From: Desulfacinum infernum DSM 9756
Lineage (GTDB): Bacteria > Desulfobacterota > Syntrophobacteria > Syntrophobacterales > DSM-9756
Assembly (NCBI RefSeq): GCF_900129305.1
Contig: NZ_FQVB01000021.1
Coordinates: 1 to 64,000 of the forward strand
DNA length: 64,000 bases
Direction of reading: 5' to 3'
How positions within the stretch are numbered: the stretch's first letter is position 1; each line of letters begins with the position of its first letter. Position numbers and translations under genes: made by a program. Positions 17,958-27,237 of the stretch are shown piece by piece. The notes under the pieces are model-generated. The model was not told the origin of the DNA. It ran no database searches and was given only the letters and a program-made list of their open reading frames with translations.

Positions 17958-18086
17958 GCCGTTTCGATCACCCTTTCCTTCTTTGTTTCTCTGTGCCTCT
18001 GTGAGAGATCCATATGAAAGTCGTGAGGGGTCCTTCCTCGTCTGGGAAGGGCGCTCGCGGCGATCGGACCCTGACCGGCACCCGCC

Positions 18087-19037
18087 TCAGGACGCCTGCT
18101 GCTGCCGCGTTCGCAAAAGCTCCGGCGTGGCATCGTCAAATTCCCGACGGATCTGGAGAAAAATGACGGCGGCGATGACGAGAAGGCCGCCCACGATCTG
18201 CAGCCCCTCCAGGGTTTCTCCCAGGAAGATGTAGGATACGAACCCGGCCGTGATGGGTTCCAGGGTGGCGGTGATGCTCGCCCGGGTGGATCGGATCAGG
18301 TTGATCCCATGAAAGTACAGGCCGAAGGGAATGAGTGTTCCCAGGATGGCGATGTAGAGGATCCAGAGCCACTCCATGGGAGCGTAGTCGTGGCGGAAGG
18401 ATTCCAGGGGCGGATGGGCGATGTTCCAAAAGACGGCGGCGAAGAAGAAGGCGTAGAAGAGCACGGTCCAGGGACTGTAGCGGCGCATGCCGTGCTCGCC
18501 GTGGACCGAATACCATGCGAAGCTCACCGCCGACGCCAGCCCGCTCAGGAGGCCCGCCTTGTTCATGTTGAAAAGGTCCAGGTTGTATCCACCCACCACC
18601 AGATAGCAGCCCAGGGTGGCGCCGGTCACGGCCACGATGGTGGGCCAGGTGAGTCTTTCACGGGCGATGGTCACGGAATAGATGGCGATGAGAACCGGGG
18701 CCAGGTATTCCAGGAGGATGGCCGCGGCCACCTTGATCTTGCTGATGGTGTAAAAGTAGGTAAACTGCACCATGGCAAGGCCCGTCACGCCCAGGATCAT
18801 GAAATAGACGATGTCCCGCGGGGCGATCCGGAGCTTCCGGCGGTCCCGGGCGGCGAGCCACAAAAAGAGGAGGCCGGCGGCCAGAGTGACCCGCATCTGC
18901 ACCACCTGGTAGGGGGTGACCCCGTGGTTGAAAAGGTACTTTCCGGCCGATCCGGAAACGGCCCAGAGCACCGCGGCCGAGATGACGAAGAGGTAGCCTT
19001 TGCGGGGGATGGGCGTGGAAGCGGATGGGGCGGTCAT
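18087..19037 (-). CDS. EamA/DMT-family transporter
   Basis: A 316-residue inner-membrane exporter of the drug/metabolite transporter superfamily, with two tandem EamA repeats of about five helices each. Repeat 1 opens at VISAAVLWAVSGSAGKYLF and repeat 2 near KAGLLSGLASAVSFAWYSV. The C-terminal half has the family's LEPITAGFVSYIFLGETL block. Members export amino acids or small metabolites; the substrate cannot be read from sequence. The C-terminal tail REFDDATPELLRTRQQQAS is cytoplasmic. It is transcribed away from the glycan cluster. Confidence 0.92.
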   Translation of the reverse strand: MTAPSASTPIPRKGYLFVISAAVLWAVSGSAGKYLFNHGVTPYQVVQMRVTLAAGLLFLWLAARDRRKLRIAPRDIVYFMILGVTGLAMVQFTYFYTISKIKVAAAILLEYLAPVLIAIYSVTIARERLTWPTIVAVTGATLGCYLVVGGYNLDLFNMNKAGLLSGLASAVSFAWYSVHGEHGMRRYSPWTVLFYAFFFAAVFWNIAHPPLESFRHDYAPMEWLWILYIAILGTLIPFGLYFHGINLIRSTRASITATLEPITAGFVSYIFLGETLEGLQIVGGLLVIAAVIFLQIRREFDDATPELLRTRQQQAS

Positions 19038-19208
19038 GGGGCGGCTCCGTTCTTTCCGGCTGAGTTCTTTCGGGCGATAAACGCCCTTTGACTAGCACAC
19101 GCCCCAAGGGGAGTCAAAAGAAAGGAATCCGGTTCGGAAGGCCGGGCCGGAGACGGGCAGGCGGCCTTTCCTGCATGGATGCCGTCAGCCCGCGGTAGCG
19201 GGGATCTT

Positions 19209-19234
19209 GTAGGGGCGGGGTTTATCCCCGCCCG
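19209..19234. repeat. Dispersed palindromic repeat (GTAGGGGCGGGG type), copy 2
   Basis: Identical over 26 bp to 4785–4810: GTAGGGGCGGGG, TTTAT, CCCCGCCCG. Confidence 0.75.
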
Positions 19235-19548
19235 GTCATCGCGCGGTGGAAGAGACACCCGACGAAAAAATCGTTCGGTTCGGGTCTGAAAAAAAGACAG
19301 CCGAACGATCACGGCAAAACTCGCCATCCCGCATGGATGAAAGAGAGGGTTGGGGCAAGGGCTTTTTGTGGGAGCGCCGCAAGGCACGATTTTCTTTGAA
19401 CGATCGCGTGTCTGTTGGACTGCCGGGCACCCCCATCACGGCTTTCGCCACTCCCACCCACCGGTCATTTCCATTTGCGTCCATTGGCGTTCATTGGCGG
19501 TTTTCTTTCACATGAACCCCCGTCACGGGCCCGCCGACGACCCCATAT

Positions 19549-19564
19549 TGGCCCGACTATTGCT
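19549..19564 (+). promoter_or_regulatory. σ54-type promoter upstream of the glycan cluster
   Basis: TGGCCCGACTATTGCT matches the -24/-12 consensus TGGCACG-N4-TTGCT at all but one fixed base, with the required GG–GC spacing of 10. The first start codon lies 50 bp downstream, leaving a short leader. Confidence 0.65.
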
Positions 19565-19613
19565 TGCCTTGTGAGCGCGCAGGGGACACGTGAATGGGGA
19601 AGGAGAACGCTCA

Positions 19614-20483
19614 GTGCAAAGAGGTGCGGACGTATCGGTCGTCATCCCGGCCTACCACGAAGAAGACGCCATCGGAAAGACCGTCGAGAGGATCCTTCAG
19701 ATCCTTCCCGAAGCGGAAGTGATCGTGGTGGACGACGGCTCCGGGGACCGCACGGCCGAAGAAGCCAAAAGGGCGGGTGCCTACGTGTGGTCCCACCCCT
19801 ACAACATCGGAAACGGCGCGGCCGTAAAGACCGGAATCCGCATGGCGTCCCGGGACAAGGTGGTCCTCATGGACGGCGACGGCCAGCACGACCCGGCGGA
19901 TCTTCCCCGGCTTCTGGAAGCCGCCGAAAAGTACGACATGGTGGTGGGAGCCCGGGATCCCAAGACCCATGCCAATGCCTTCCGGCGCCTGGCCAATGCG
20001 GCCTACAACCGGCTGGCCCGCTATGCCACCAAGTTCCCCGTCAAGGATCTGACGTCGGGGTACCGCGTGTTGGATCGGGAAACGGCGCTTCGCTATCTCT
20101 ACCTTCTGCCCAACACCTTTTCCTATCCTACCACCATCACCCTGGCGTTCCTAAGGAGCGGGCGATCGGTGTGTTACGTGCCCATCCAGGCGAAGAAAAG
20201 GAAAGGCAAAAGCAAGATCAAGCCGCTCAAGGACGGCGTTCGGTTCTTTCTCATCATCCTCAAGATCACGACGCTCTTTTCGCCCCTTCGCATCTTTCTT
20301 CCCGTGAGCGGCTCCTTCTTCCTCATGGGTGTGGTCAATTATGCCTACACCTATTGGACGGCCCACCGCTTCACCAACATGTCGGCGCTTCTTTTCATCA
20401 CGTCGGTGCTCCTTTTCATGCTGGGCCTCATCAGCGAACAGATCACCCAGCTCCGCTACGACCGCGTCGAAAACGGCGGATGA
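19614..20483 (+). CDS. Polyprenol-phosphate-type family 2 glycosyltransferase
   Basis: A 289-residue GT2 enzyme of the dolichol/undecaprenyl-phosphate sugar transferase type (DPM1/ArnC-like). The GT-A domain opens with VSVVIPAYHEEDAIGKTVE, has the nucleotide-binding VVDDGSGDRT and the metal motif DGDGQHDPADL, and ends in SGYRVLDRETAL. Two C-terminal hydrophobic helices (about 220–285) anchor it in the inner membrane. It likely moves a sugar from a nucleotide donor to a polyprenyl phosphate. I use the GTG at 19614 because AAGGAG lies 8 nt upstream; a GTG at 19590 has none. First gene after the σ54-type site, 35 bp before the flippase gene. Confidence 0.9.
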   Translation: MQRGADVSVVIPAYHEEDAIGKTVERILQILPEAEVIVVDDGSGDRTAEEAKRAGAYVWSHPYNIGNGAAVKTGIRMASRDKVVLMDGDGQHDPADLPRLLEAAEKYDMVVGARDPKTHANAFRRLANAAYNRLARYATKFPVKDLTSGYRVLDRETALRYLYLLPNTFSYPTTITLAFLRSGRSVCYVPIQAKKRKGKSKIKPLKDGVRFFLIILKITTLFSPLRIFLPVSGSFFLMGVVNYAYTYWTAHRFTNMSALLFITSVLLFMLGLISEQITQLRYDRVENGG

Positions 20484-20518
20484 TTTTGCCCATTGGAAGT
20501 CTTTGAGGAATTGCGCAG

Positions 20519-21868
20519 ATGGAAGGTGGGAACAGCAGTCGGTTTTCTTTGGCTTCCTTAGCTATTCATATCCGTCTCGCCATATCTCTGATGCTTGATT
20601 ATCGCCCGGGCAGACTGTTCAAAGGGACCCTAGCCATGACGGCCGGGATGACAGCACGGATCTTTGGCCAAGCCGTCGTTTTTCTCCTAGTGGCCCGCAC
20701 CCTGGGGGTCGGAGCCTACGGCGCCTACGCCGCCGTTCTTGCTTTAGCCATGACCATAGGGAACTTCAACGGCTTGGGGGTCTCCGTCGTCATGCTGAAG
20801 GATACGGCTCGTGATGCGACCGTCTTTCAAGAATGCTGGGGGAGGGCTTTGGCTGCGTGGCTGCTGACATCTCCCATCCTGCTGGTTCTTTACGGGGCTC
20901 TGGCCGTAAGCGTCCTTCCTGAGCGCATTGAGGGTAGCGTCGTCCTTTTCGTAGGTCTGGCCGAAATTGTTGTGGCTCCCTTTGTGTTGCTCACGCTACG
21001 GGCTTTTCAAGGTCATGGCTGTATCGGCAGGGCAGCTCGGTTAGCCTTTGCGCCGATTATGCCGAGGTTGCTTGCAGCGGGGATGTTGTTATTGTCAGCA
21101 TTTTACATTTCGAAACCTTCACGTTTGGTCCTCTGGGCAATACTTTATCTTCTTGCTGCGGTCGCAAGCGCTATTTATTCTTTACGGTTGACGTGTAGGG
21201 ACCTCAAAATAGGTCTCGAACCGAAATGGGATGGACTTATGCATAACATCAGCGAAGGATGGGCCTTTTCTTTAGGAGGAGCTTCCGACAAACTATATGC
21301 CGACCTTGACAAGATCATGCTGAGCAAGATGTCCACTTTGGAGACTGCTGGTGCGTATGCGGGAGCCTACAGAGTAATCGATATGGTCCATGTGCCTGTA
21401 TTTGCATTTTTCTCGGCGGTCGCCCCGAGGTTTTTCGATTTTGGAAAAGAAGGAATGCGTAGTGTTTTTATATATGCATTGAAAGTCATGCCCGTACCAA
21501 TGCTTTATGTGCTAGTTTCATGTGTGGTGCTCTTTGCATCCGCATCTCTGCTTCCTGTCTTTTTGGGACCGGATTTTTCGGCTGCCGTAGATGTGATTCG
21601 TTGGCTGGTCTGGTTGCCTCTACTCAGTGTTCCGCGCCGTTTCGGGCAGATGACACTATCCTCCAGCGGTTGGCAGCGGCGTAGTTTGGCGGTTCTCGTC
21701 TTCGGTGCAGTGCTCAATCTGATGGCCAACCTTTGGGCCATTCCGTTGTGGGGATGGCGAGGGGCAGTTGCGGCCACCTACATTGCAGAGATGGCCATGG
21801 GAGTATTGGTGTGGGTAATGTTTATTTTTAGTGACGGAACTATCAGGCATCCTGCCAATAAAGCATAA
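20519..21868 (+). CDS. Wzx-type polysaccharide flippase
   Basis: A 449-residue MATE/MVF-like membrane protein of the oligosaccharide flippase family, with about 12–14 predicted helices. Early segments MTARIFGQAVVFLLVARTLG and GAYGAYAAVLALAMTIGNFN are characteristic (helix 1 with the ARxLG turn). LYADLDKIMLSKMSTLETAG is the conserved mid-protein loop before helix 7. It would move a lipid-linked glycan across the inner membrane. GAGGAA 8 nt before the ATG supports the start at 20519. From about here to 24 kb the DNA becomes AT-richer and codon use changes, suggesting later acquisition. Confidence 0.9.
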   Translation: MEGGNSSRFSLASLAIHIRLAISLMLDYRPGRLFKGTLAMTAGMTARIFGQAVVFLLVARTLGVGAYGAYAAVLALAMTIGNFNGLGVSVVMLKDTARDATVFQECWGRALAAWLLTSPILLVLYGALAVSVLPERIEGSVVLFVGLAEIVVAPFVLLTLRAFQGHGCIGRAARLAFAPIMPRLLAAGMLLLSAFYISKPSRLVLWAILYLLAAVASAIYSLRLTCRDLKIGLEPKWDGLMHNISEGWAFSLGGASDKLYADLDKIMLSKMSTLETAGAYAGAYRVIDMVHVPVFAFFSAVAPRFFDFGKEGMRSVFIYALKVMPVPMLYVLVSCVVLFASASLLPVFLGPDFSAAVDVIRWLVWLPLLSVPRRFGQMTLSSSGWQRRSLAVLVFGAVLNLMANLWAIPLWGWRGAVAATYIAEMAMGVLVWVMFIFSDGTIRHPANKA

Positions 21869-21894
21869 GACCAGAGCAGAGGAATCAATAGATA

Positions 21895-22785
21895 ATGAAA
21901 AACCAAAAGATAATACCTAATCTCTTCTTGATTGGGGCACCAAAGGCGGGAACAACAGCGATGTCAAAGTATCTGGGCGATCATCCCAATATATTTCTGT
22001 GCGATCCCAAGGAGCCCGACTATTTTAATGATGATTTCTCTAATCGTTATGTCACTAATTTAGAAAAGTATTTATCTTTGTTTTCTGCTGCCTCGTCGGA
22101 TTGCATGTATTTTATGGATGCATCAACCCGTTATCTTCAGTCCGAAAGAGCAGTTGAAAATATTCTTGAATTTAATCCTGAGTCTAAGTTTATCGTGATG
22201 TTGCGAAACCCATGTGAAATAATTGTCGCCTTACATTCTCAGTATGTATATGAAGGGTATGACGATCAAGTGGGTTTTGAGCGTGCGTGGAGATTGGAAC
22301 CTTACAGGAAGCGAGGTAAATATATTCCTGAAATCTGCATAGAACCTAAAATGCTCTATTATCGAGAAGCCTGCCTGTTAGGTCGACACATTGAAAGGCT
22401 TTATGGGTATGTGTCTAAGGATAGGGTTCATGTAATTATATTTGATGACTTTGTTCAAAATGCCAAGAAAGTATATGAAACGCTGCTAGAATTTCTTGGG
22501 ATCCCGTCGGATGGGCGAGAGAACTTTGAAAGAGTTAATCCTCGCCGCGGTTACCGATTTCAGTGGCTACAGAGTTTAGTCTTGCGTTTGGGTAATCTCA
22601 AAAGAAGAGTGGGCATAACTCGCGGATTGGGTATATACAATGTCGTCAAGAAGTTCAATGTCGTTACTCAGCCCACTGACAGAATATCAGAAGAGTTACT
22701 TCAAGAAATGAAGGGATTTTTCCGGGAAGATGTGAAATTGCTGAGTGAGTATGTGGAACGTGATCTGACTCATTGGGTTGAATGA
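21895..22785 (+). CDS. PAPS-dependent sulfotransferase
   Basis: A 296-residue soluble sulfotransferase that would move sulfate from PAPS to a hydroxyl or amine, probably on a sugar. The 5'-phosphosulfate loop is GAPKAGTTAMSKYLGDHP (14–31), and the 3'-phosphate site is FIVMLRNPCEIIVALHSQY (99–117) with Arg104. KEPDYF (39–44) is typical of the heparan/chondroitin-type branch. The gene is strongly AT-rich (for example 22001–22300), unlike the GC-rich housekeeping genes, which suggests horizontal origin. It follows the flippase gene by 26 bp; a 132-bp AT-rich gap with no visible features follows. Two more sulfotransferase domains occur further right, inside fusion proteins. Confidence 0.92.
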   Translation: MKNQKIIPNLFLIGAPKAGTTAMSKYLGDHPNIFLCDPKEPDYFNDDFSNRYVTNLEKYLSLFSAASSDCMYFMDASTRYLQSERAVENILEFNPESKFIVMLRNPCEIIVALHSQYVYEGYDDQVGFERAWRLEPYRKRGKYIPEICIEPKMLYYREACLLGRHIERLYGYVSKDRVHVIIFDDFVQNAKKVYETLLEFLGIPSDGRENFERVNPRRGYRFQWLQSLVLRLGNLKRRVGITRGLGIYNVVKKFNVVTQPTDRISEELLQEMKGFFREDVKLLSEYVERDLTHWVE

Positions 22786-22917
22786 TTGTGTTGTGCATCG
22801 TATTTATATACCAAAAATGCTACAGCGGATAAATTATGTGAGGTCTAGATTTTTATGTGGCATGTCTAAATATCAAATGTGTATATATAAATAAATTTAG
22901 TATCATGAGTTTAGCCG

Positions 22918-23991
22918 ATGAATATGACGTCAAGAGAATCCAGTAACCCGCTCATATCCGTTATACTCCCGGTATTTAATGCAGAAAATTTTGTCGAAGA
23001 ATCTATTGAGAGCATTCTTAGTCAAACAGCAAATGATCTTGAGCTGATTGTGATTGATGACGGTTCTGAAGACGGAAGCTGGGAGAAAATAAGGGCTGCT
23101 GCATCACGAGATGGTCGCATACGGCCACTGAGGAACAAAAAAAATAGGGGTTTGATTTATACTTTAAATAAGGGACTATTGGAATCGAAAGGCTTTTATG
23201 TCGCCAGAATGGATGCTGATGACATATCGTTGCCAGACAGGCTGGCATCACAAATCGAGTTCATGAAAGAACATAATGTTGACTTCTGCGGATGCTGGAT
23301 TCGCCTACTGGGTTCAATACGCAAGAGGGTGATTTGTTTTCCAGAGACTGATATTGGCTTCAAGACATTGCTGTTGTTTCAGACGCCTTTCTCTCATCCA
23401 ACCCTAGTGATGCGAAGGAAAATCATCCATGCAGGCTTTCGATACCGATCAGATGCTGTTCACGCTGAGGAATATGACTTGGCCGTTCAGCTTGCAAAAT
23501 ATTATAGAATGGGCAATGTTCCCAAAGTCTTGCTATTGTATAGGGTTCACAAATCCCAAGTATCAAATCTTCATAGGAGGACACAACTGGAAAGCGCGGC
23601 TAGGATTAGGCGCGAGGCGCTGCGTGCATTGGAAATTCCGGCTGATCCCGAACAGGTCTACCTTCATGGTTATCTAAGATATCCGAAACCGGTCGCAAGC
23701 TTCGAGGAACTAAGGGCATACCGCAATTGGCTAGAAACTCTGTGTCTGTATTTTGAAGAGAAGGAAGAAGCAAAGCGTGTGGTCGCAGAGCAGTGGCTGC
23801 GCGTGTGCATCCGAGCGACTCATCTCGGCCCGCGGGTCGTGAATGAATACAGGCAATCATTTTTGCTACGATACTACGACGCCAGCTATAAACAACAAGC
23901 GGACTTGTTGTTGGCAAGTTTGTTCAGACTTCGGTACGGGAGCCGAATGTTCCAGATGTTGGAATCATTATCTCTCAGCCCAGGGTTCTGA
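22918..23991 (+). CDS. Family 2 glycosyltransferase
   Basis: A 357-residue GT2 enzyme. The GT-A domain spans about 12–240: PLISVILPVFNAENFVEESI, VIDDGSEDGSW and the metal-binding ARMDADDISLP. The remaining ~115 residues are helical and unassigned. No membrane segment is obvious, so it likely acts at the inner face of the membrane on a lipid-linked acceptor. A ribosome site is not evident before the ATG at 22918, and a second ATG follows two codons later. Its last 24 bp overlap the end of the convergent GT4 gene at 23968. Confidence 0.9.
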   Translation: MNMTSRESSNPLISVILPVFNAENFVEESIESILSQTANDLELIVIDDGSEDGSWEKIRAAASRDGRIRPLRNKKNRGLIYTLNKGLLESKGFYVARMDADDISLPDRLASQIEFMKEHNVDFCGCWIRLLGSIRKRVICFPETDIGFKTLLLFQTPFSHPTLVMRRKIIHAGFRYRSDAVHAEEYDLAVQLAKYYRMGNVPKVLLLYRVHKSQVSNLHRRTQLESAARIRREALRALEIPADPEQVYLHGYLRYPKPVASFEELRAYRNWLETLCLYFEEKEEAKRVVAEQWLRVCIRATHLGPRVVNEYRQSFLLRYYDASYKQQADLLLASLFRLRYGSRMFQMLESLSLSPGF

Positions 23992-25098
23992 TAAGCTCGA
24001 ACAATCCGTAGTGCGCAACGAGTCTCGAATGCCAAATCGCTCGTTCCAGGGTATGGAACGAAGATAAAGGTGAAAGTAAGCTCTTGTCTGTTCTGTTATT
24101 GAAAATTCTCTTAAGGCGTGTTCACGTGCGGCGAGACGCATGGCCAGCCAAGCTTTTCTCTCCGTTGAAAGACTCCTGACCGCCCTCTCGAACGCCCTGA
24201 TGTCATTTGGCGTACACAACAAACCAGTGACTCCGTTTTGTACAATGGAAGCAACAGCCGGGATATTGGACGCAACGGGGGAAAGGCCACAGGCCATCGC
24301 TTCAATAATGGTGAGCGGCAAGCCTTCGGACCGGGAGGGGAAGAGCAGTGCATCGGCGTTCCGATAGGTACGGGCGAGGTCGTGGGGAGCGAGGCGACCG
24401 ATGCAGCGGCAGTTGGGGGGCAAGGGGTATTGGGTGTGAGCACCGGACCTGTCCGCAGTATAGACGAGTTCAAAATCGGGTCCTAGTGTTTCCAGGATGG
24501 GCCCGAGCAGGTCTACGCCTTTGCGCTTGACCCAGTTTCCCACATAGAGCAGGCGGAAAGGGCGGTGAGGCTCACGCTCGGATCCCGGTGTGAAAGTGTT
24601 CTCCACATCGATGCCGTTGTAAACGACGACCACGTCCGTGCGGCCGAAAAGTTTCTTCACCTGAGCCGCCACATGCCGGCTGACGGCCGTGACAACGGCG
24701 GCACGTTCCAGGTTGCGAGCCTCTATCGGCCGGATCCAGAAACGGTGATAAATTTTTTGCGGCAGGGTCTTGTAAGGCATAAAGGCCGGGTCGTGAACGC
24801 TGTGGTGCACCGTCACCACGGTAGGGAGATTCCTGGGCACAAAGCGGGGATGCAGCCAGGAATTGATGTGGACGATATTGGCCCAGTTCGGCGGCTTCGG
24901 TACGGGCACCGTCCACGGGGCGTACTCCGCGCGAAGGGGAAGCCACGTGATTTCGGCTCGGATGCCACGGCGTCGCAACCCTTCCACAAGGCGCTCCGTG
25001 AAGACATCCGTGCCGCTGCCTGCGCGGATCGTCGGCAACCAGACGGCGGGTTGCGAAACGTTCTTTCTTGTTATTCCCAGGCCTCGTGTGGAATCCAT
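23968..25098 (-). CDS. Family 4 glycosyltransferase
   Basis: A 376-residue GT-B enzyme. The N-terminal Rossmann domain has AGSGTDVFTERLVEGLRRRG; the C-terminal donor-binding domain has YVGNWVKRKGVDLLGPILE and the EX7E-type motif SEGLPLTIIEAMACG. No membrane helix. The donor sugar is not readable. It lies 15 bp downstream of another minus-strand GT4 gene, forming a two-gene operon pointing toward the rest of the glycan cluster, and overlaps the plus-strand GT2 end by 24 bp. GC content is again high, in contrast with the preceding AT-rich genes. Confidence 0.93.
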   Translation of the reverse strand: MDSTRGLGITRKNVSQPAVWLPTIRAGSGTDVFTERLVEGLRRRGIRAEITWLPLRAEYAPWTVPVPKPPNWANIVHINSWLHPRFVPRNLPTVVTVHHSVHDPAFMPYKTLPQKIYHRFWIRPIEARNLERAAVVTAVSRHVAAQVKKLFGRTDVVVVYNGIDVENTFTPGSEREPHRPFRLLYVGNWVKRKGVDLLGPILETLGPDFELVYTADRSGAHTQYPLPPNCRCIGRLAPHDLARTYRNADALLFPSRSEGLPLTIIEAMACGLSPVASNIPAVASIVQNGVTGLLCTPNDIRAFERAVRSLSTERKAWLAMRLAAREHALREFSITEQTRAYFHLYLRSIPWNERFGIRDSLRTTDCSSLSEPWAER

Positions 25099-25113
25099 GC
25101 TGGAGCCTTCCGC

Positions 25114-26439
25114 CTATTGCCTAGATGCCCGGCTACGACCGCATCTTGTGATTTCAGGCGAGCCCTGCAAGCGGTTGAGAAGCCGTTTGTACTTTTCGCC
25201 GATTTCATTCCAGTCGAAATGACGGCGAGCCCATTCCCTTCCATGATCTGAAAGATTTTTCAAGAGGCCCGGATCGGTTAGCGCCCTGCAGATTGCGTCG
25301 GCCAGCGAAGTGCTTTGCTCCGGTGGAGCCAGGAGGCCCGTTTCCCCGTGACGGATGACGTCGCGGATGGCGGGAAGGTCGGAAGCGATGACGGGGCAGC
25401 CGCAGCCCATGGCTTCTACCATGACGAGCCCCAGGCCTTCCTGGTCGCCGCTTCGGGCCACCACCGACGGCACCACGGTGACGGTGGCGGCGCGATAGAA
25501 GTGGGGAAGATCCTCATGGGCCACCGGACCGAAAAAGGTGATGGCGCCGGGATGGGGAGGCAAATCCGAAGGGGCACTGGCCTCCAACTCTGACCCAAGG
25601 GACCGGACGGGAGCGATGGAGGCCGCGAGTTTTTTTAGAAGCGGTTCTTCGGGGCCGGAACCCACGATCCAGAGTTCCGCATCGGCGATGCGGCGGCGAA
25701 CGTGTCCGAAAGCCTCGATGAGGTAGCGGACTCCCTTCTTCTCCACTAGCCTTCCCACAAAGAGAATCGTCGCCTTTCGGCGTGGCGCTCGCGCGTCCGG
25801 CGTGAAGAGCGTGCTGAGGTCCGTTCCCATGGGAATCACGTGGCAGGGTGTTTGGATTCCGGCCGCCCGGAGCTTTTCGGCCATGGCGCGGCTCACCACC
25901 GTCAGGGCGGCGGAGCGCCGAAGGACCCAGCGCCGCAGGGCGTCAAAAAGATGACCTCGAAGTCCGAAGAGGTCGCCGCCGTGGCTGGTGCAGAGGATGG
26001 GCACTCCGTCCCGCCGTCCCATCTGAGCCAGGACGGCGCACAGCCCTTGAGGGAGGATCCAATGGGCGTGAACGCCCTGAAAGGAGCGATCCGCCGTCAG
26101 CCGTCGGATCAAGAGAACTTGGGCCGCCAGGAAGAAGGGAACCTGTAAAAGCACCCAAGGTCTTCTCTTGATCTTTTCCAGAATGCCCCCTTCATGGGCC
26201 AGGTGCTCCAGGCGTTCCGGAAAATACCGAAATCGGTGAATCGTCAGACCGTCCATCCGCTCCCCGAGCTTCGACCCGGGGGCGTGGGGGGTGACCACAT
26301 GCACCTCAAAGCTTTCGGTCAGTCGCCGGGAGAGATCGTAAACAAACCGTGGTTCCCGATCCCCAGGCCACCGTGGAAAGGTGGAGGTGAGTATCAATAC
26401 CCGCAGGTTCCCTGAAGGGACATCCACTTTCGAATTCAT
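25114..26439 (-). CDS. Family 4 glycosyltransferase
   Basis: A 441-residue GT-B enzyme. It opens LRVLILTSTFPRWPGDREPR, a start common to hexosyltransferases of surface-polysaccharide pathways. The C-terminal half has ILFVGRLVEKKGVRYLIEAF, and the donor-site motif EGLGLVMVEAMGCGCPVIAS is complete (Glu…Glu spacing of seven). An unusual Ser/Pro-rich insertion (SELEASAPSDLPPHPGA) lies between two strands of the C-terminal domain. First gene of the minus-strand pair; its upstream region faces the 798-bp gap before the fusion-enzyme island. Confidence 0.93.
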   Translation of the reverse strand: MNSKVDVPSGNLRVLILTSTFPRWPGDREPRFVYDLSRRLTESFEVHVVTPHAPGSKLGERMDGLTIHRFRYFPERLEHLAHEGGILEKIKRRPWVLLQVPFFLAAQVLLIRRLTADRSFQGVHAHWILPQGLCAVLAQMGRRDGVPILCTSHGGDLFGLRGHLFDALRRWVLRRSAALTVVSRAMAEKLRAAGIQTPCHVIPMGTDLSTLFTPDARAPRRKATILFVGRLVEKKGVRYLIEAFGHVRRRIADAELWIVGSGPEEPLLKKLAASIAPVRSLGSELEASAPSDLPPHPGAITFFGPVAHEDLPHFYRAATVTVVPSVVARSGDQEGLGLVMVEAMGCGCPVIASDLPAIRDVIRHGETGLLAPPEQSTSLADAICRALTDPGLLKNLSDHGREWARRHFDWNEIGEKYKRLLNRLQGSPEITRCGRSRASRQ

Positions 26440-27237
26440 CTGCTATGCTTTTTCATCCACGCGGAGCGCCTTTCGTCCCTTGCGTGCCGGCGGATGCTCC
26501 GTCCAATGCCTCTTCTTCAACAGTCCATCCCGGCGCGGAGAGGGCCGCCCCTTGTCACGAATTTGACTGTGGTGGTGCCCCATGTGTCTCGCTGCGAAAT
26601 GGGCGCGCTTGCGGGCCACCACCTCGTTGCTTCTTTCCTCCCGTTGGCGGCTGGGCTTGCGGGCCAGACGGCCTGCCCAGCCCGGGAACGTTTTCATTCA
26701 CTTTCCCACTGGATAGCCTGTGTGCCCTTTTTGCTCAAGCCTGGAACGTGGGGCGCCTCCGTCTGCTGGGCTGATGTCGCAGCCTTCTGCCCTGCACGAT
26801 ACTAAAAATCATACTCTAAAGCTATAGCAAGTGACACACGTCTTGACCCACTGAAAGAAGGGTTCTGGATCCCTTTTGCACGATTTCAGCGCTGTTTTTC
26901 TGTCATTACCCCCTTCGACGAGTGCTTGAGGATCTCTTTCAGGAGGCATTTACAAGGGTGGCAAATCCTTGGCGGCCAGAAGCTCTAAGGTGTTGGCTGT
27001 TCCTTTGCGGGGGAGTCGAGGGGCAGAACGCGGGGGAATCCTTGTCGGGAAGCCGGGAGAGCGGGATACCCGCTGCACCGCGCTAAATGGCACCAAGTTT
27101 GCTTGTTCGCTGCCGTGGGTATAGGCACCTTGTGTCCACACGTTTGAAAAGGAATTTCTGGGGCGACAACTTCGCGCCCGAATCAAGGCAATGGTGCGGT
27201 TTCCCTCCACCAACGTTCAAGGAGGCCTGGACTGGCG
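26440..27237. other. 798-bp gene-free gap before the fusion-enzyme island
   Basis: I find no supported gene here. Short open frames exist on both strands, but none has a ribosome site or a recognisable product. The first half is GC-rich with a hairpin-prone stretch (GGGCTTGCGGGCC … GGCCTGCCCAGCCC, about 26652–26682). The second half (26800–26960) is AT-richer. The only clear signal is the σ54-type promoter at 27088–27103. The gap may contain remnants of lost genes. Confidence 0.6.
27088..27103 (+). promoter_or_regulatory. σ54-type promoter upstream of the fusion-enzyme island
   Basis: TGGCACCAAGTTTGCT has every conserved base of the -24 (TGGCAC) and -12 (TTGCT) boxes and the correct spacing. 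Transcription would start about 27114, leaving a ~125-nt leader before the ATG at 27238. Confidence 0.75.

Larger units (their letters stand above)
19038..19613. other. Gap between the housekeeping and glycan regions
   Basis: These 576 bp hold no gene. In order they hold the upstream region of the EamA gene, a GTAGGGGCGGGG-type palindrome at 19209–19234 (identical to 4785–4810), a diverged ATTCGCG-type direct repeat at 19473–19502, a σ54-type promoter at 19549–19564, and the leader of the first glycosyltransferase gene. Confidence 0.7.

Noticed and set aside
26443-27213. Several 60–110-codon frames in the gap before the fusion-enzyme island
   Set aside because: No ribosome sites, biased Arg/Pro composition typical of chance frames in GC-rich DNA, and no recognisable domains.
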